Positions 1 to 7,535 are shown, numbered from the stretch's first letter. The stretch: 7,535 nt of DNA from Cyanobium sp. (GCA_014191535.1 BJHC01000064.1:1-7535), one strand, 5' to 3'. Notes: a model not told the origin generated them from the letters alone. Made by a program: numbers and translations.

Positions 1-1825
<1,825 letters not shown>

Positions 1826-1838
<13 letters not shown>

Positions 1839-1966
1839 GGATGGTCGCGGTAGGGCTGAACCCCGACGCTGGGCGGCTGATGCAGACGCTCCTCCAGGGG
1901 GTTGCCGAACGCATTGCCCACGCTGCTGCCGAACCACCGGTTCAACGCCTGAATCAAACGCCTCAT
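1826..1966 (-). CDS. Small protein of 46 residues, unknown function, antisense to the comM 3' end
   Basis: An ATG at 1966 opens a 46-codon frame ending in TGA at 1826-1828. A strong Shine-Dalgarno AAGGAG lies 4 nt upstream (1971-1976 on the minus strand), which most genes in this window lack. The product starts with a basic amphipathic stretch (MRRLIQALNRWFGSS), continues with VGNAFGNPLEERL, and ends in a Pro-, His- and Tyr-containing tail (QPPSVGVQPYRDHPHKP). It has no membrane segment, signal peptide or cysteine. It lies downstream of the rpsU terminator on the same strand, so it needs its own promoter or read-through. Its stop overlaps comM by 13 bp tail to tail. In-frame ATGs slightly upstream would add about 9-10 residues but lack this ribosome site. 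I cannot name a family. The composition and ribosome site suggest a real gene. Confidence 0.72.
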
Positions 1967-1970
1967 GGGA

Positions 1971-1976
1971 CTCCTT
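1971..1976 (-). promoter_or_regulatory. Strong ribosome binding site of the 46-residue small gene
   Basis: Minus-strand AAGGAG is separated from the ATG at 1966 by TCCC. It is the main evidence for choosing this start and for calling the small frame a gene. Confidence 0.65.
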
Positions 1977-1994
1977 GACAGGGGTAATCCCATC

Positions 1995-2008
1995 ATTGGC
2001 ACGCCAAT
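1995..2008. repeat. Short palindrome ATTGGC-AC-GCCAAT
   Basis: A perfect 6+6 inverted repeat with a 2-nt centre. It sits between the rpsU terminator stem and the start of the 46-residue gene, and its right arm overlaps the terminator's T-tract (read on the minus strand). It could be a small operator for the downstream gene, part of the terminator structure, or chance. Confidence 0.35.
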
Positions 2009-2042
2009 AAAAAGCGGGAACCGGTAGAAACACCGGTTCCCG
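2006..2042 (-). terminator. Intrinsic terminator downstream of rpsU
   Basis: A perfect 10-bp stem CGGGAACCGG (2015-2024) / CCGGTTCCCG (2033-2042) has an 8-nt loop. Read on the minus strand the hairpin is followed by CTTTTTATT, a typical T-tract (2013-2006). It begins 43 nt past the rpsU stop. There is no T-tract on the plus-strand side, so it is directional and does not serve comM. Confidence 0.9.
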
Positions 2043-2085
2043 ACTGGAGGGCTCTAAGGCCAGACGATCGCTTGGATTCCGGCGA

Positions 2086-2256
2086 TCAGCGGCGGCGGCG
2101 GCGCTGCTGGGCCTTGCGCTTGTACTTCTCGACGGGGGTCTCGTGGTGACGCAGACGCTTGAGGTCAGCGAAGATCCCGGCCTTGGACACCTGGCGCTTG
2201 AAGCGGCGCAGGGCCGATTCGATGCCTTCGTTCTCGCCAACGGTGACCTGGGTCAT
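2086..2256 (-). CDS. rpsU: 30S ribosomal protein S21
   Basis: A 56-residue, very basic protein of normal bS21 length. It begins [21 protein letters not shown], continues with [15 protein letters not shown] and [15 protein letters not shown], and ends in five arginines. bS21 binds the 30S platform next to the 16S anti-Shine-Dalgarno and assists initiation. The start is ATG at 2256; no clear Shine-Dalgarno is seen. The leader holds a 7-bp dyad ending 5 nt before the ATG. An intrinsic terminator follows. The gene stands 52 bp downstream of the DUF3747 gene on the same strand and probably also has its own promoter. Confidence 0.97.
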   Translation of the reverse strand: MTQVTVGENEGIESALRRFKRQVSKAGIFADLKRLRHHETPVEKYKRKAQQRRRRR

Positions 2257-2261
2257 GAAGC

Positions 2262-2286
2262 CGTCAAAAGTCTGTGCAGTTTGACG
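2262..2286 (-). promoter_or_regulatory. Inverted repeat in the rpsU leader
   Basis: CGTCAAA (2262-2268) and TTTGACG (2280-2286) form a perfect 7-bp dyad around an 11-nt centre. If transcribed, the hairpin would end 5 nt before the rpsU ATG and cover the ribosome binding region. If not transcribed in full, it would be a candidate operator. Function is inference. Confidence 0.4.
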
Positions 2287-2292
2287 ATGGTA
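2287..2292 (-). promoter_or_regulatory. Possible -10 element of rpsU (TACCAT)
   Basis: On the minus strand the sequence reads TTGCTACCATCG, where TACCAT matches four of six bases of TATAAT and is preceded by TGC, an extended -10-like context. No clear -35 is seen. A start of transcription here would fall inside the neighbouring dyad, about 24 nt before the ATG. Weak evidence. Confidence 0.28.
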
Positions 2293-2308
2293 GCAAGCGC
2301 TCCACCCC

Positions 2309-2929
2309 TCACCAGAGACCGCGGATGGGGGTGGCGCCGGGGCTGGCCGCCGGGGCTGGTGCAGGCGTCGCCTCAGGCCAGCTGTCGCGGTAGAGGTACA
2401 CGTGCCCCAGAACCCGGCCGCCGAACTGGCGGCGCATCAGCTTCCAGCCGGGCTCCGGCACCAGCAGCAGGAAGGTGCTGCCGGGGCCAGCGGTGCGGGC
2501 CACCACCATTTCCGGGCCAGCACCGGCCTTGGTGGGCAGGGCCATCAGCAGGGTGTCGTTGGCCTGCTTCACCACACTGAGGCGATACACGGTGCCCAGA
2601 TCACTGCTGCCCACGCGCACCGAGTAGCCATTGCCATCGATGAAGCGGTTGCAGATGCCCGTGAAATCGAAGTTGGAGAGCAGCGGATTCACCACCGCGG
2701 GGGCGCTGCCCTGAACGCTGAAGCAGGGGCGAGCGGCCGTGCGCTGCTCATAGATGTTGAGCTGGGCGCGGCTGCCATCCCCGATCGGGGCCGCCACGAT
2801 CACGAATTTGGTTTGGTCCACATCCACCGCCTGAAACAGGGCCTGGGCCGCTGCGGGGCGCGGGGAGACCAGGCCGATCGAGGCCACCAGAGGCACCAGG
2901 GCAGCCAGGGGGCGGACCGTTTGGATCAC
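2309..2929 (-). CDS. DUF3747 domain protein, probably secreted
   Basis: A 206-residue protein opening with a signal peptide: a short N-region with one Arg, a hydrophobic stretch (about 8-21), then PRPAAAQA, with likely cleavage after residue 28 or 30. The mature part matches what I know of DUF3747, found mainly in cyanobacteria: [14 protein letters not shown] (38-50), RPCFSVQG (67-74), [15 protein letters not shown] (82-96), a [12 protein letters not shown] block (101-112), and [21 protein letters not shown] (160-180). Cys 69 and Cys 93 are the only cysteines after the signal peptide and could form one disulfide. The C-terminus is a Pro/Ala tail ending RGLW. Its function is unknown; a periplasmic or surface location is inferred. 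The start is GTG at 2929, chosen because it yields a complete signal peptide; there is no Shine-Dalgarno. It lies 55 bp after the small membrane gene and 52 bp before rpsU. Confidence 0.85.
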   Translation of the reverse strand: MIQTVRPLAALVPLVASIGLVSPRPAAAQALFQAVDVDQTKFVIVAAPIGDGSRAQLNIYEQRTAARPCFSVQGSAPAVVNPLLSNFDFTGICNRFIDGNGYSVRVGSSDLGTVYRLSVVKQANDTLLMALPTKAGAGPEMVVARTAGPGSTFLLLVPEPGWKLMRRQFGGRVLGHVYLYRDSWPEATPAPAPAASPGATPIRGLW

Positions 2930-2984
2930 AGATGAGGGAGGCAGCGCAGGGATCGTAGAAGTGCCAGCCGGGGGCGCCAGTCCC
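2930..2984 (-). promoter_or_regulatory. Leader region of the DUF3747 gene
   Basis: This 55-bp gap separates the small membrane gene from the DUF3747 gene. A weak -10-like TACGAT (2952-2957 on the minus strand) occurs about 23 nt before the GTG start, without a visible -35. I see no terminator here, so read-through from def and the small membrane gene is possible. Confidence 0.22.
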
Positions 2985-3182
2985 CTACTGCGGCTTGTTG
3001 ATCCGAATCGCCAACAGCAGGCTGAGCACCGTGCCGGGCAGGGCCAGCCCCAGGATCAGCCGGGTGGTGCCCACCCCCAGATCAGGGTCGCCGTAGGCGA
3101 GTTCAAACACCGAACCGGTGGCGGCAATGCCCAGCAGGCAGGCCAGGGCCAGAAACAGGCCGGCCAGGGGTTTCATGGGCAT
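2985..3182 (-). CDS. Small two-helix membrane protein, unknown function
   Basis: A 65-residue protein with two hydrophobic segments: about residues 5-28 (LAGLFLALACLLGIAATGSVF) and 41-60 (LILGLALPGTVLSLLLAI). A short polar loop ELAYGDPDLGVGTT joins them and the tail IRINKPQ is basic. The pattern predicts a helical hairpin, probably with both termini in the cytosol. I do not recognise a named family. Met 1 and Met 3 are both possible starts (3182 or 3176); neither has a clear Shine-Dalgarno. It lies 43 nt downstream of def on the same strand and is probably co-transcribed with it. The clean two-helix composition and its place in the gap argue for a real gene. Confidence 0.72.
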   Translation of the reverse strand: MPMKPLAGLFLALACLLGIAATGSVFELAYGDPDLGVGTTRLILGLALPGTVLSLLLAIRINKPQ

Positions 3183-3225
3183 GGGGAGATCGTCAGGGTC
3201 CTCGGCGTGTCAGGGGGGCGTTGGC

Positions 3226-3828
3226 TCAGCTGATGGCGCGCACATCCGCGGGGTTGAAGCCCTGTTCGTCGAGCCCCTCCCGCAGCTTGTCGTGGTCGGT
3301 GACCCGGTCCACGAACAGCACGCCATTGAGGTGATCCATTTCGTGCTGGATGCAGCGGGCCAGCAGGCCATCGGCCTTGGTGCGCTTGGGGCGACCCAGC
3401 TCATCGCGGTAGCTCACCTCCACCACGCTGGGGCGCACCACATCCAGATACACCCCGGGGATGCTCAGGCAGCCCTCCTCATAGGTGCAGAGGCTGCCCC
3501 CCACCGCGCTGATCTCAGGGTTGATCAGCACCAGCGGCGGGCTCTCGGGATCCTCGAGGTCCAGATCAATCACCAGCAACTGCACGGGCTCGCCGATCTG
3601 GGGGGCCGCCAGGCCGATGCCCCGGGCCGCGTACATGCTCACCAACATGTCGGCGGCCAGCTTGCGCACGGCGTCATCCACCTTGCCGATGCGACGGGCG
3701 GGGGTGCGCAGCACCTGATCCCCCAGCTTGTGGATGTCGTAGGGGGGATTGTCGACAGGCTGCTTGGACACCTGCAGGCGACCGGCCCGCTCAGCCGAAC
3801 GGGCCAACTTGGCGAAGCTGCTGGCCAA
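3226..3828 (-). CDS. def: Peptide deformylase
   Basis: Removes the N-formyl group from the initiator methionine of new proteins at the ribosome. With a TTG start at 3828 the product is 200 residues and all three metal-site motifs are present: GIGLAAPQIG (70-79), EEGCLS (Cys 120 the metal ligand) and QHEMDH (His 162 and His 166 ligands, Glu 163 catalytic). This is the bacterial type 1 arrangement. I prefer TTG over the ATG at 3897 (223 residues) because AGAGGAGAGG lies just before the TTG, and the resulting N-terminus ASSFAKLARSAE resembles the start of related cyanobacterial deformylases as I recall them. The ATG version would also run across the start of the divergent peptidase gene. It leads a co-directional series with the small membrane gene (43 nt downstream) and the DUF3747 gene. 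Confidence 0.95.
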   Translation of the reverse strand: MASSFAKLARSAERAGRLQVSKQPVDNPPYDIHKLGDQVLRTPARRIGKVDDAVRKLAADMLVSMYAARGIGLAAPQIGEPVQLLVIDLDLEDPESPPLVLINPEISAVGGSLCTYEEGCLSIPGVYLDVVRPSVVEVSYRDELGRPKRTKADGLLARCIQHEMDHLNGVLFVDRVTDHDKLREGLDEQGFNPADVRAIS

Positions 3829-3830
3829 GG

Positions 3831-3840
3831 CCTCTCCTCT
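3831..3840 (-). promoter_or_regulatory. Ribosome binding site that sets the def TTG start
   Basis: On the minus strand AGAGGAGAGG ends 2 nt before the TTG at 3828; its AGGAG core (3834-3838) has a 5-nt spacing. No ATG or GTG lies at a suitable distance in frame. Confidence 0.7.
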
Positions 3841-3868
3841 AGAGCGGTTGCGTGGAAGCGATTCTAGA
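3838..3868. repeat. Two TCTAGA palindromes in the def/S9-peptidase divergent gap
   Basis: TCTAGA occurs at 3838-3843 and again at 3863-3868, 25 nt apart. The copies extend to CTCTAGAG and TTCTAGAA. One overlaps the def ribosome site and the other the candidate def -10. CTAG is generally rare in bacterial DNA, so a pair inside a 61-bp gap stands out. A regulatory role is only inferred. Confidence 0.35.
3861..3866 (-). promoter_or_regulatory. Candidate -10 of def (TAGAAT)
   Basis: TAGAAT on the minus strand matches five of six bases of TATAAT. It lies 32 nt before the TTG start, giving a leader of about 25 nt that includes the ribosome site. No good -35 is visible at the expected distance. Confidence 0.4.
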
Positions 3869-3878
3869 AGCCATCCCC

Positions 3879-3884
3879 GGAGGG
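3879..3884 (+). promoter_or_regulatory. Ribosome binding site that sets the S9 peptidase TTG start
   Basis: GGAGGG is followed by the 5-nt spacer TTCCG and then TTG at 3890. It places the peptidase start outside the def coding region. Confidence 0.7.
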
Positions 3885-3889
3885 TTCCG

Positions 3890-5824
3890 TTGCGCACCAG
3901 CCCCGCACCCCTGTCCGCTGAACTGGTGCTGGGCCGAACACCGGCCCTGAAGGAGCCCCAGCTGCTGCAGGGCGTTCTCTATTGGCTGGAGCAACGGCCC
4001 CAGGAGCAGGGGCGCACCACGCTGATGGCCCGGCGGCCGGGCGGCACCGCCGAGGAGCTCACCCCAGGCCCCTGGAACCTGCGCTGCCGGGTGCATGAAT
4101 ACGGCGGCGGCGCCTGTGCCATCGGCCGCAATGGTGCCGGCAACGCCGTGGCGGTGTTCGTGCACGACGGCGACCGCTGCCTGTGGCGCCTGGATCTCGG
4201 ACAACCCGGAGCCGAACCGCAACGGCTCACCCCCTGCCCTGCGGAGGGCCGTTTCAACGGCGCCCTGGGGGGAGGGGTGATCGATCCCCGGCGGCAGCGC
4301 TGGATCGGCGTGCTCGAGCAGGGCGGCCGCGACCAGTTGGTGGCGGTGAGCCTGGGGGGCGGTGCCCCGCAGCCCCTGCATCCCGCCCAGGATTTCTGCG
4401 GCTACCCGGCCCTGTCTCCCGACGGCATGCGGCTGGCCTGGGTGGAGTGGCAGCAGCCCCACATGCCCTGGGAGCGCAGCCAGCTGTGGCTGGCGGCCAT
4501 CGATGGGCAGGGACAGCTGGAGGCCGCGCGCCCCGTGGCGGGCAGCGGCCACGGCAGCACCAACGCCGAAGCGAGCGGCGCGGACTGCTCCGTGTTCCAA
4601 CCGTTGTGGGCCGGCACGGATCTGGTGGTGGCCAACGACCGCAGCGGTTTCTGGAACCTGGAGCGCTGGCCCCAGGCGGCGGTGGCCCCGCTCACCACGG
4701 CCCCCCACTGGCAGGCGCTGCTGCCGATGGCGGCGGAATTCGCCATGCCCCAGTGGGTGTTCGGCATGGCCACCACCGCCTGGGATGGCGAGCGGCTGCT
4801 GGCCATGGCCTGCCGCAACGGCCGCTGGCAGCTGGGCCAGGTGGCCCTGCCCAGCCCTGCCGACAGCGGCAGCCACTGGACCCCGATCGAGCAACCGTTC
4901 TGCGATCTGGCGGGCCTCAGCGCCGAGGCGGGCCGGATCGCCTGTGTGGCCAGCGGCCCCAGCCAACCCTCCGGGCTGCTGGAGCTGGAGCTGGCGCAGG
5001 GCCACTGGAGTCACACCCCCGCCGCCCCCTGCCCCCTTGCGGCGGAGGCCATCAGCCAGCCCGAGGAGCTGTGGTTTGCCGGCCATGGCGACCAACCCAC
5101 CCAGGCCTGGTACTACCCCCCGCAGGGCGGCGGGCACCCCCAGGCGCCGCTGCTGGTGAAGGGCCACAGCGGCCCCACCGGCATGGCCCGCACGGGGCTC
5201 AGCCTCAGCATTCAGTACTGGACCAGCCGCGGCTGGGGGGTGGTGGATGTGAATTACGGCGGCTCCACGGGCTTTGGCCGCGCCTACCGCGAGCGGCTGC
5301 AGGGCCAATGGGGCGTGGTGGATGTGGCCGACTGCGCCGCCGCCGCCAACGCCGTGGTGGAGCGGGGGCTGGCCAGCGCCGAGCGGATCGCCATCGAGGG
5401 GGGCAGCGCCGGCGGCTTCACCACCCTGGCGGCCCTGTGCTTCACCGATCGCTTCCGGGCCGGAGCCAGCCGCTATGGCGTGGCCGACCTCAGTGCCCTG
5501 GCGGCGGACACCCACCGTTTTGAGGCGCGCTATCTCGATGGCCTGGTGGGGCCCTGGCCGGCAGCGGCGGCGACCTACGCCGCCCGCTCGCCGCTGCAGC
5601 ATGCGGATCGGATTCGCTGCCCTGTGATTTTTTTCCAGGGGCTGGAGGATGTGGTGGTGCCACCGGAGCAAACCGAACGCATGGCCGACGCCCTGCGCCG
5701 CAATGGCATCCCCGTGGAGGTGCACCTGTTCGCCGACGAGGGCCATGGGTTCCGCAACGGCGCCACCCAGGTGACCGTTCTGGAGGCCACCGAGGCCTTC
5801 TTCCGCCGGCACTTCCAGCTGTGA
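3890..5824 (+). CDS. S9 family prolyl-oligopeptidase-type serine peptidase
   Basis: With the TTG start at 3890 the protein has 644 residues, typical of the acylaminoacyl-peptidase (S9C-like) group. An N-terminal beta-propeller region (about 15-385) includes the family motif HEYGGG at 69-74. The C-terminal alpha/beta hydrolase domain (about 400-644) has VNYGGSTGFGR near 454-464 and the nucleophile elbow GGSAGG with Ser 506. The acid is Asp 587 (GLEDVVVP) and the base His 619 (DEGHGF), completing the Ser-Asp-His triad. Such enzymes cleave short peptides, often after proline or from acylated N-termini; the specificity here is unknown. No signal peptide is seen, so it should be cytosolic. An ATG at 3749 in the same frame would add 47 residues read across the def gene and lacks a ribosome site. 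The stop overlaps the start of the symporter gene by 4 nt. Confidence 0.93.
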   Translation: MRTSPAPLSAELVLGRTPALKEPQLLQGVLYWLEQRPQEQGRTTLMARRPGGTAEELTPGPWNLRCRVHEYGGGACAIGRNGAGNAVAVFVHDGDRCLWRLDLGQPGAEPQRLTPCPAEGRFNGALGGGVIDPRRQRWIGVLEQGGRDQLVAVSLGGGAPQPLHPAQDFCGYPALSPDGMRLAWVEWQQPHMPWERSQLWLAAIDGQGQLEAARPVAGSGHGSTNAEASGADCSVFQPLWAGTDLVVANDRSGFWNLERWPQAAVAPLTTAPHWQALLPMAAEFAMPQWVFGMATTAWDGERLLAMACRNGRWQLGQVALPSPADSGSHWTPIEQPFCDLAGLSAEAGRIACVASGPSQPSGLLELELAQGHWSHTPAAPCPLAAEAISQPEELWFAGHGDQPTQAWYYPPQGGGHPQAPLLVKGHSGPTGMARTGLSLSIQYWTSRGWGVVDVNYGGSTGFGRAYRERLQGQWGVVDVADCAAAANAVVERGLASAERIAIEGGSAGGFTTLAALCFTDRFRAGASRYGVADLSALAADTHRFEARYLDGLVGPWPAAAATYAARSPLQHADRIRCPVIFFQGLEDVVVPPEQTERMADALRRNGIPVEVHLFADEGHGFRNGATQVTVLEATEAFFRRHFQL

Positions 5825-7218
5825 GCGAGCTCCTCGGCGGAACGGATCTGCTGCCGCTGCTGCAGCCCCTGGGCTGGCTGGCCCTGGCCATGGCCGCCCT
5901 CAGCCTGATCCTCACCCTGGGGCGCCGCATCGGCACGGCGCTGCAGCTGCGCCTGTGGGGCATTCCGGAGGCGTTGGTGGCCGGCCTGCTCGGCCTGCTG
6001 CTGGCCCCCTCCGGCCCGCTGCCGCTGCTGCCGGAACCGGTGATGCGCCTGTGGGCCGACCTGCCCCTGGTGCTGCTCACCCTGGTGTTCGGCTCGCTGC
6101 TGCTGGGCAAACCCCTGCCACGGCTCCAGGCGCTGTGGAGGCCGGTGTCGGCCCAGGTGTCGTTGGCGCTGATGCTGGCCTTTGGCCAGTACGTGGTGGG
6201 CGGCCTGGCGGTGCTGCTGGTGCTGCAGCCGCTGCTGGGGGTGAGCCCGATCATGGCCTGCCTGATTGAGGTGGCCTACGAGGGGGGCCACGGCTCCGCC
6301 GCCGCCATGGGCCCCAGCTATGCCGCCCTGGGGTTCCCCGGCGGCCAGGACTTCGGCCTGGCCATGGCCACGGTGGGGCTGCTGAGCTCCACCCTGGTGG
6401 GCGGCCTGGTGGTGGTGCAGGCACGCCGGCGGGGTTGGCTGCTGCAGGAGAGCCCCAGCGGGCCATCCGCCCCGACCCCAGCCGCCGCGGCGTCCCCAAC
6501 CGGACCACCCACTCGCGGGGCCGCCGCCTGGGCGGTGAATCTGGCGCTGGTGGGGGCCGCGGTGGCCATCGGCGACGTCTTGCTGCTTGCCCTCAAGGCC
6601 GCCACGGCTCCGCTGGGGGGTGCCGTGGCCACGGTGGTGGACAGCCTGCCGGTGTTTCCCCTGGCGATCATCGGCTCGCTGCTGATGCGCTGGGGTCTGG
6701 AGCGCAGCGGCCGCAGCCACTGGGCCTCAGCCCCGATCCAGAGCCAGGTGGGCACCCTCTCGGCGGATCTGCTGATCACGGCGGCCACCGCCGGCCTCAA
6801 CCTCAAATTGCTGCAGGCCGACTGGCTGCCGCTCACGGTGTTGGCGGTGGCTGGTCTGGCCTGGAATCTGGGGGTGGTGCTGCTGCTGGGGCCGCGGCTG
6901 CTGCCGGCGGATTGGTTTGAGCGGGCGATCCTGGAGTTCGGCCAGGCCACCGGGGTGGCGGCCTCCGGGCTGCTGCTGCTGCGCATGGCCGACCCCGACG
7001 ACCGCAGCGAGGCACTGCCGGCCTTCTCGATCAAACAGTTGTTGCTGCAGCCCTTTGTGGCCGGCGGGGTGGTGACCGTGGTCGCCCCCCTGGCGGTGGC
7101 GGGCTGGGGGCTGCCCGTTTGGACGGGCGTCTGCCTGGCGGTGGTGGTGGTGGCTGGCGGAGCTGGCCTGCTGCTGGCGCGGTTTCAGCCGGCTGGAGGA
7201 GCCGGCGGCGCGCCGTAG
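5821..7218 (+). CDS. GltS-like sodium:glutamate (ESS family) symporter
   Basis: A 465-residue integral membrane protein of mostly Leu/Val/Ala/Gly segments, somewhat longer than E. coli GltS (about 400). About ten to eleven hydrophobic segments fall in two halves. Hydrophobic stretches lie near 13-33, 47-64, 80-96, 112-138, 140-152, 178-200, then 237-260, 274-292, 312-328, 336-362 and 408-455. Features that recall the GltS/ESS family are EGGHGSAAAMGP (154-165) in the first half, and SADLLI (314-319), GLAWNLGVV (345-353) and WFERAILEFGQATGVAASGLLLLRM (365-389) in the second. The halves are joined by a polar Pro/Ala/Ser-rich linker (about 201-233). The family imports glutamate with sodium; the substrate here is not certain. 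The start is GTG at 5821 within the GTGA overlap with the peptidase stop. It has no ribosome site of its own, so translation is probably coupled. Confidence 0.85.
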   Translation: MSELLGGTDLLPLLQPLGWLALAMAALSLILTLGRRIGTALQLRLWGIPEALVAGLLGLLLAPSGPLPLLPEPVMRLWADLPLVLLTLVFGSLLLGKPLPRLQALWRPVSAQVSLALMLAFGQYVVGGLAVLLVLQPLLGVSPIMACLIEVAYEGGHGSAAAMGPSYAALGFPGGQDFGLAMATVGLLSSTLVGGLVVVQARRRGWLLQESPSGPSAPTPAAAASPTGPPTRGAAAWAVNLALVGAAVAIGDVLLLALKAATAPLGGAVATVVDSLPVFPLAIIGSLLMRWGLERSGRSHWASAPIQSQVGTLSADLLITAATAGLNLKLLQADWLPLTVLAVAGLAWNLGVVLLLGPRLLPADWFERAILEFGQATGVAASGLLLLRMADPDDRSEALPAFSIKQLLLQPFVAGGVVTVVAPLAVAGWGLPVWTGVCLAVVVVAGGAGLLLARFQPAGGAGGAP

Positions 7219-7535
7219 AGCAGGGTGCGGAACTGGTGATGCACGGCGGCCATCTGCTCGGCGCTGAGCAGGGGCGGCTCCCCCAGCTGCAGGGCCTGCA
7301 GATACATCTGCGCCAGGGTTTCCACCTCAATGGCGATGCGCAGCGCCTGGTCGAGGCTGCGGCCCAGGGCCACCTGGCCGTGCTGCGCCAGCAGGCAGGC
7401 CAGCCGATCCCCCAGGGCCTCAACCGCCCGCTGCGAGAGCTCGGGGGTGCCAAAGGTGGCGTAGGGGGCGCAGCGGATGCTGTCGGCGCCGGCCACGGCG
7501 GTCATGCAGTGGAAGGGGGGAATGTCACGGCCGTG
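7185..7535 (-). CDS. Class II aldolase/adducin family protein, C-terminal part
   Basis: The last 116 residues of a protein that begins beyond the right edge. The visible sequence HGRDIPPFHCMTAV, then IRCAPYATFGTPEL, LACLLAQHGQVALG and ALRIAIEVETLAQMYLQAL matches the C-terminal half of class II aldolases such as L-fuculose- or ribulose-phosphate aldolases and epimerases. The His in LAQHG corresponds to the third zinc ligand of FucA (His 155 there); the other two would lie outside the window. The tail is GAPPAPPAG. An internal ATG at 7505 is not the start, since family sequence continues upstream in frame. The gene converges on the symporter gene and the two coding regions overlap by 34 bp. Substrate unknown. 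Confidence 0.9.
   Translation of the reverse strand, partial: HGRDIPPFHCMTAVAGADSIRCAPYATFGTPELSQRAVEALGDRLACLLAQHGQVALGRSLDQALRIAIEVETLAQMYLQALQLGEPPLLSAEQMAAVHHQFRTLLYGAPPAPPAG

Noticed and set aside
2015..2042. Hairpin as a terminator for comM
   Set aside because: It has no T-tract on the plus-strand side; the T-tract is on the minus-strand side, matching rpsU.
2086..2120. GCC/GGC-type short tandem repeat
   Set aside because: This is the run of arginine codons at the C-terminus of rpsU, not an independent repeat.
3749..3889. N-terminal extension of the S9 peptidase from an ATG at 3749
   Set aside because: It would be read through def codons in antisense, is basic and low in structure, and lacks a ribosome site, whereas the TTG at 3890 has GGAGGG 5 nt upstream.
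4183..5523. Plus-strand frame of 446 codons inside the S9 peptidase
   Set aside because: An out-of-frame shadow with Gly/Arg/Pro-rich, disordered composition and no domain.
3839..5812. Minus-strand frame of 657 codons opposite the S9 peptidase
   Set aside because: A typical high-GC antisense shadow: rich in Gly, Ala, His and Gln, with no motif. The plus strand carries a complete catalytic triad.
5575..6720. Minus-strand frame of 381 codons opposite the peptidase end and symporter
   Set aside because: Gln/His/Gly-rich shadow crossing the boundary of two well-supported genes.

Overview
The window is a high-GC, gene-dense piece of a bacterial chromosome. It most resembles a picocyanobacterium of the Cyanobium / high-GC Synechococcus group. 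The clues are a DUF3747 secreted protein (a family I know mainly from cyanobacteria), the 56-residue form of ribosomal protein S21 with a poly-Arg tail, the style of the peptide deformylase and S9 peptidase, and the very tight spacing. This assignment is by recognition and was not checked by search. There are no tRNA or rRNA genes, CRISPR arrays, insertion sequences or signs of a mobile region.

Layout, left to right. A HIT-family nucleotide-binding protein runs leftward off the window (1-198, minus). It is divergent from comM/yifB (291-1838, plus), a complete AAA+ ATPase of the Mg-chelatase-like family. A co-directional minus-strand series follows, in transcription order: peptide deformylase def (3226-3828), a 65-residue two-helix membrane protein (2985-3182), a secreted DUF3747 protein (2309-2929), rpsU (2086-2256) with a good intrinsic terminator (about 2006-2042), and a 46-residue small protein (1826-1966) whose 3' end overlaps the end of comM. 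From the 61-bp gap upstream of def, a plus-strand pair diverges: an S9 prolyl-oligopeptidase-family serine peptidase (3890-5824) and a GltS-like sodium symporter (5821-7218), joined by a 4-nt start/stop overlap. The 3' end of a class II aldolase/adducin gene (7185-7535, minus) enters from the right and overlaps the symporter tail by 34 bp.

The genes look mostly like housekeeping: protein maturation (def), translation (rpsU), DNA processing (comM), and peptide turnover coupled to amino-acid or carboxylate transport (S9 peptidase plus symporter). I do not see a defence, biosynthetic or mobile system. The points most worth checking are the small gene antisense to the comM 3' end, the TTG starts of both divergent genes (def and the S9 peptidase), which both have strong ribosome binding sites, a dyad in the rpsU leader, and the translationally coupled peptidase-transporter pair.
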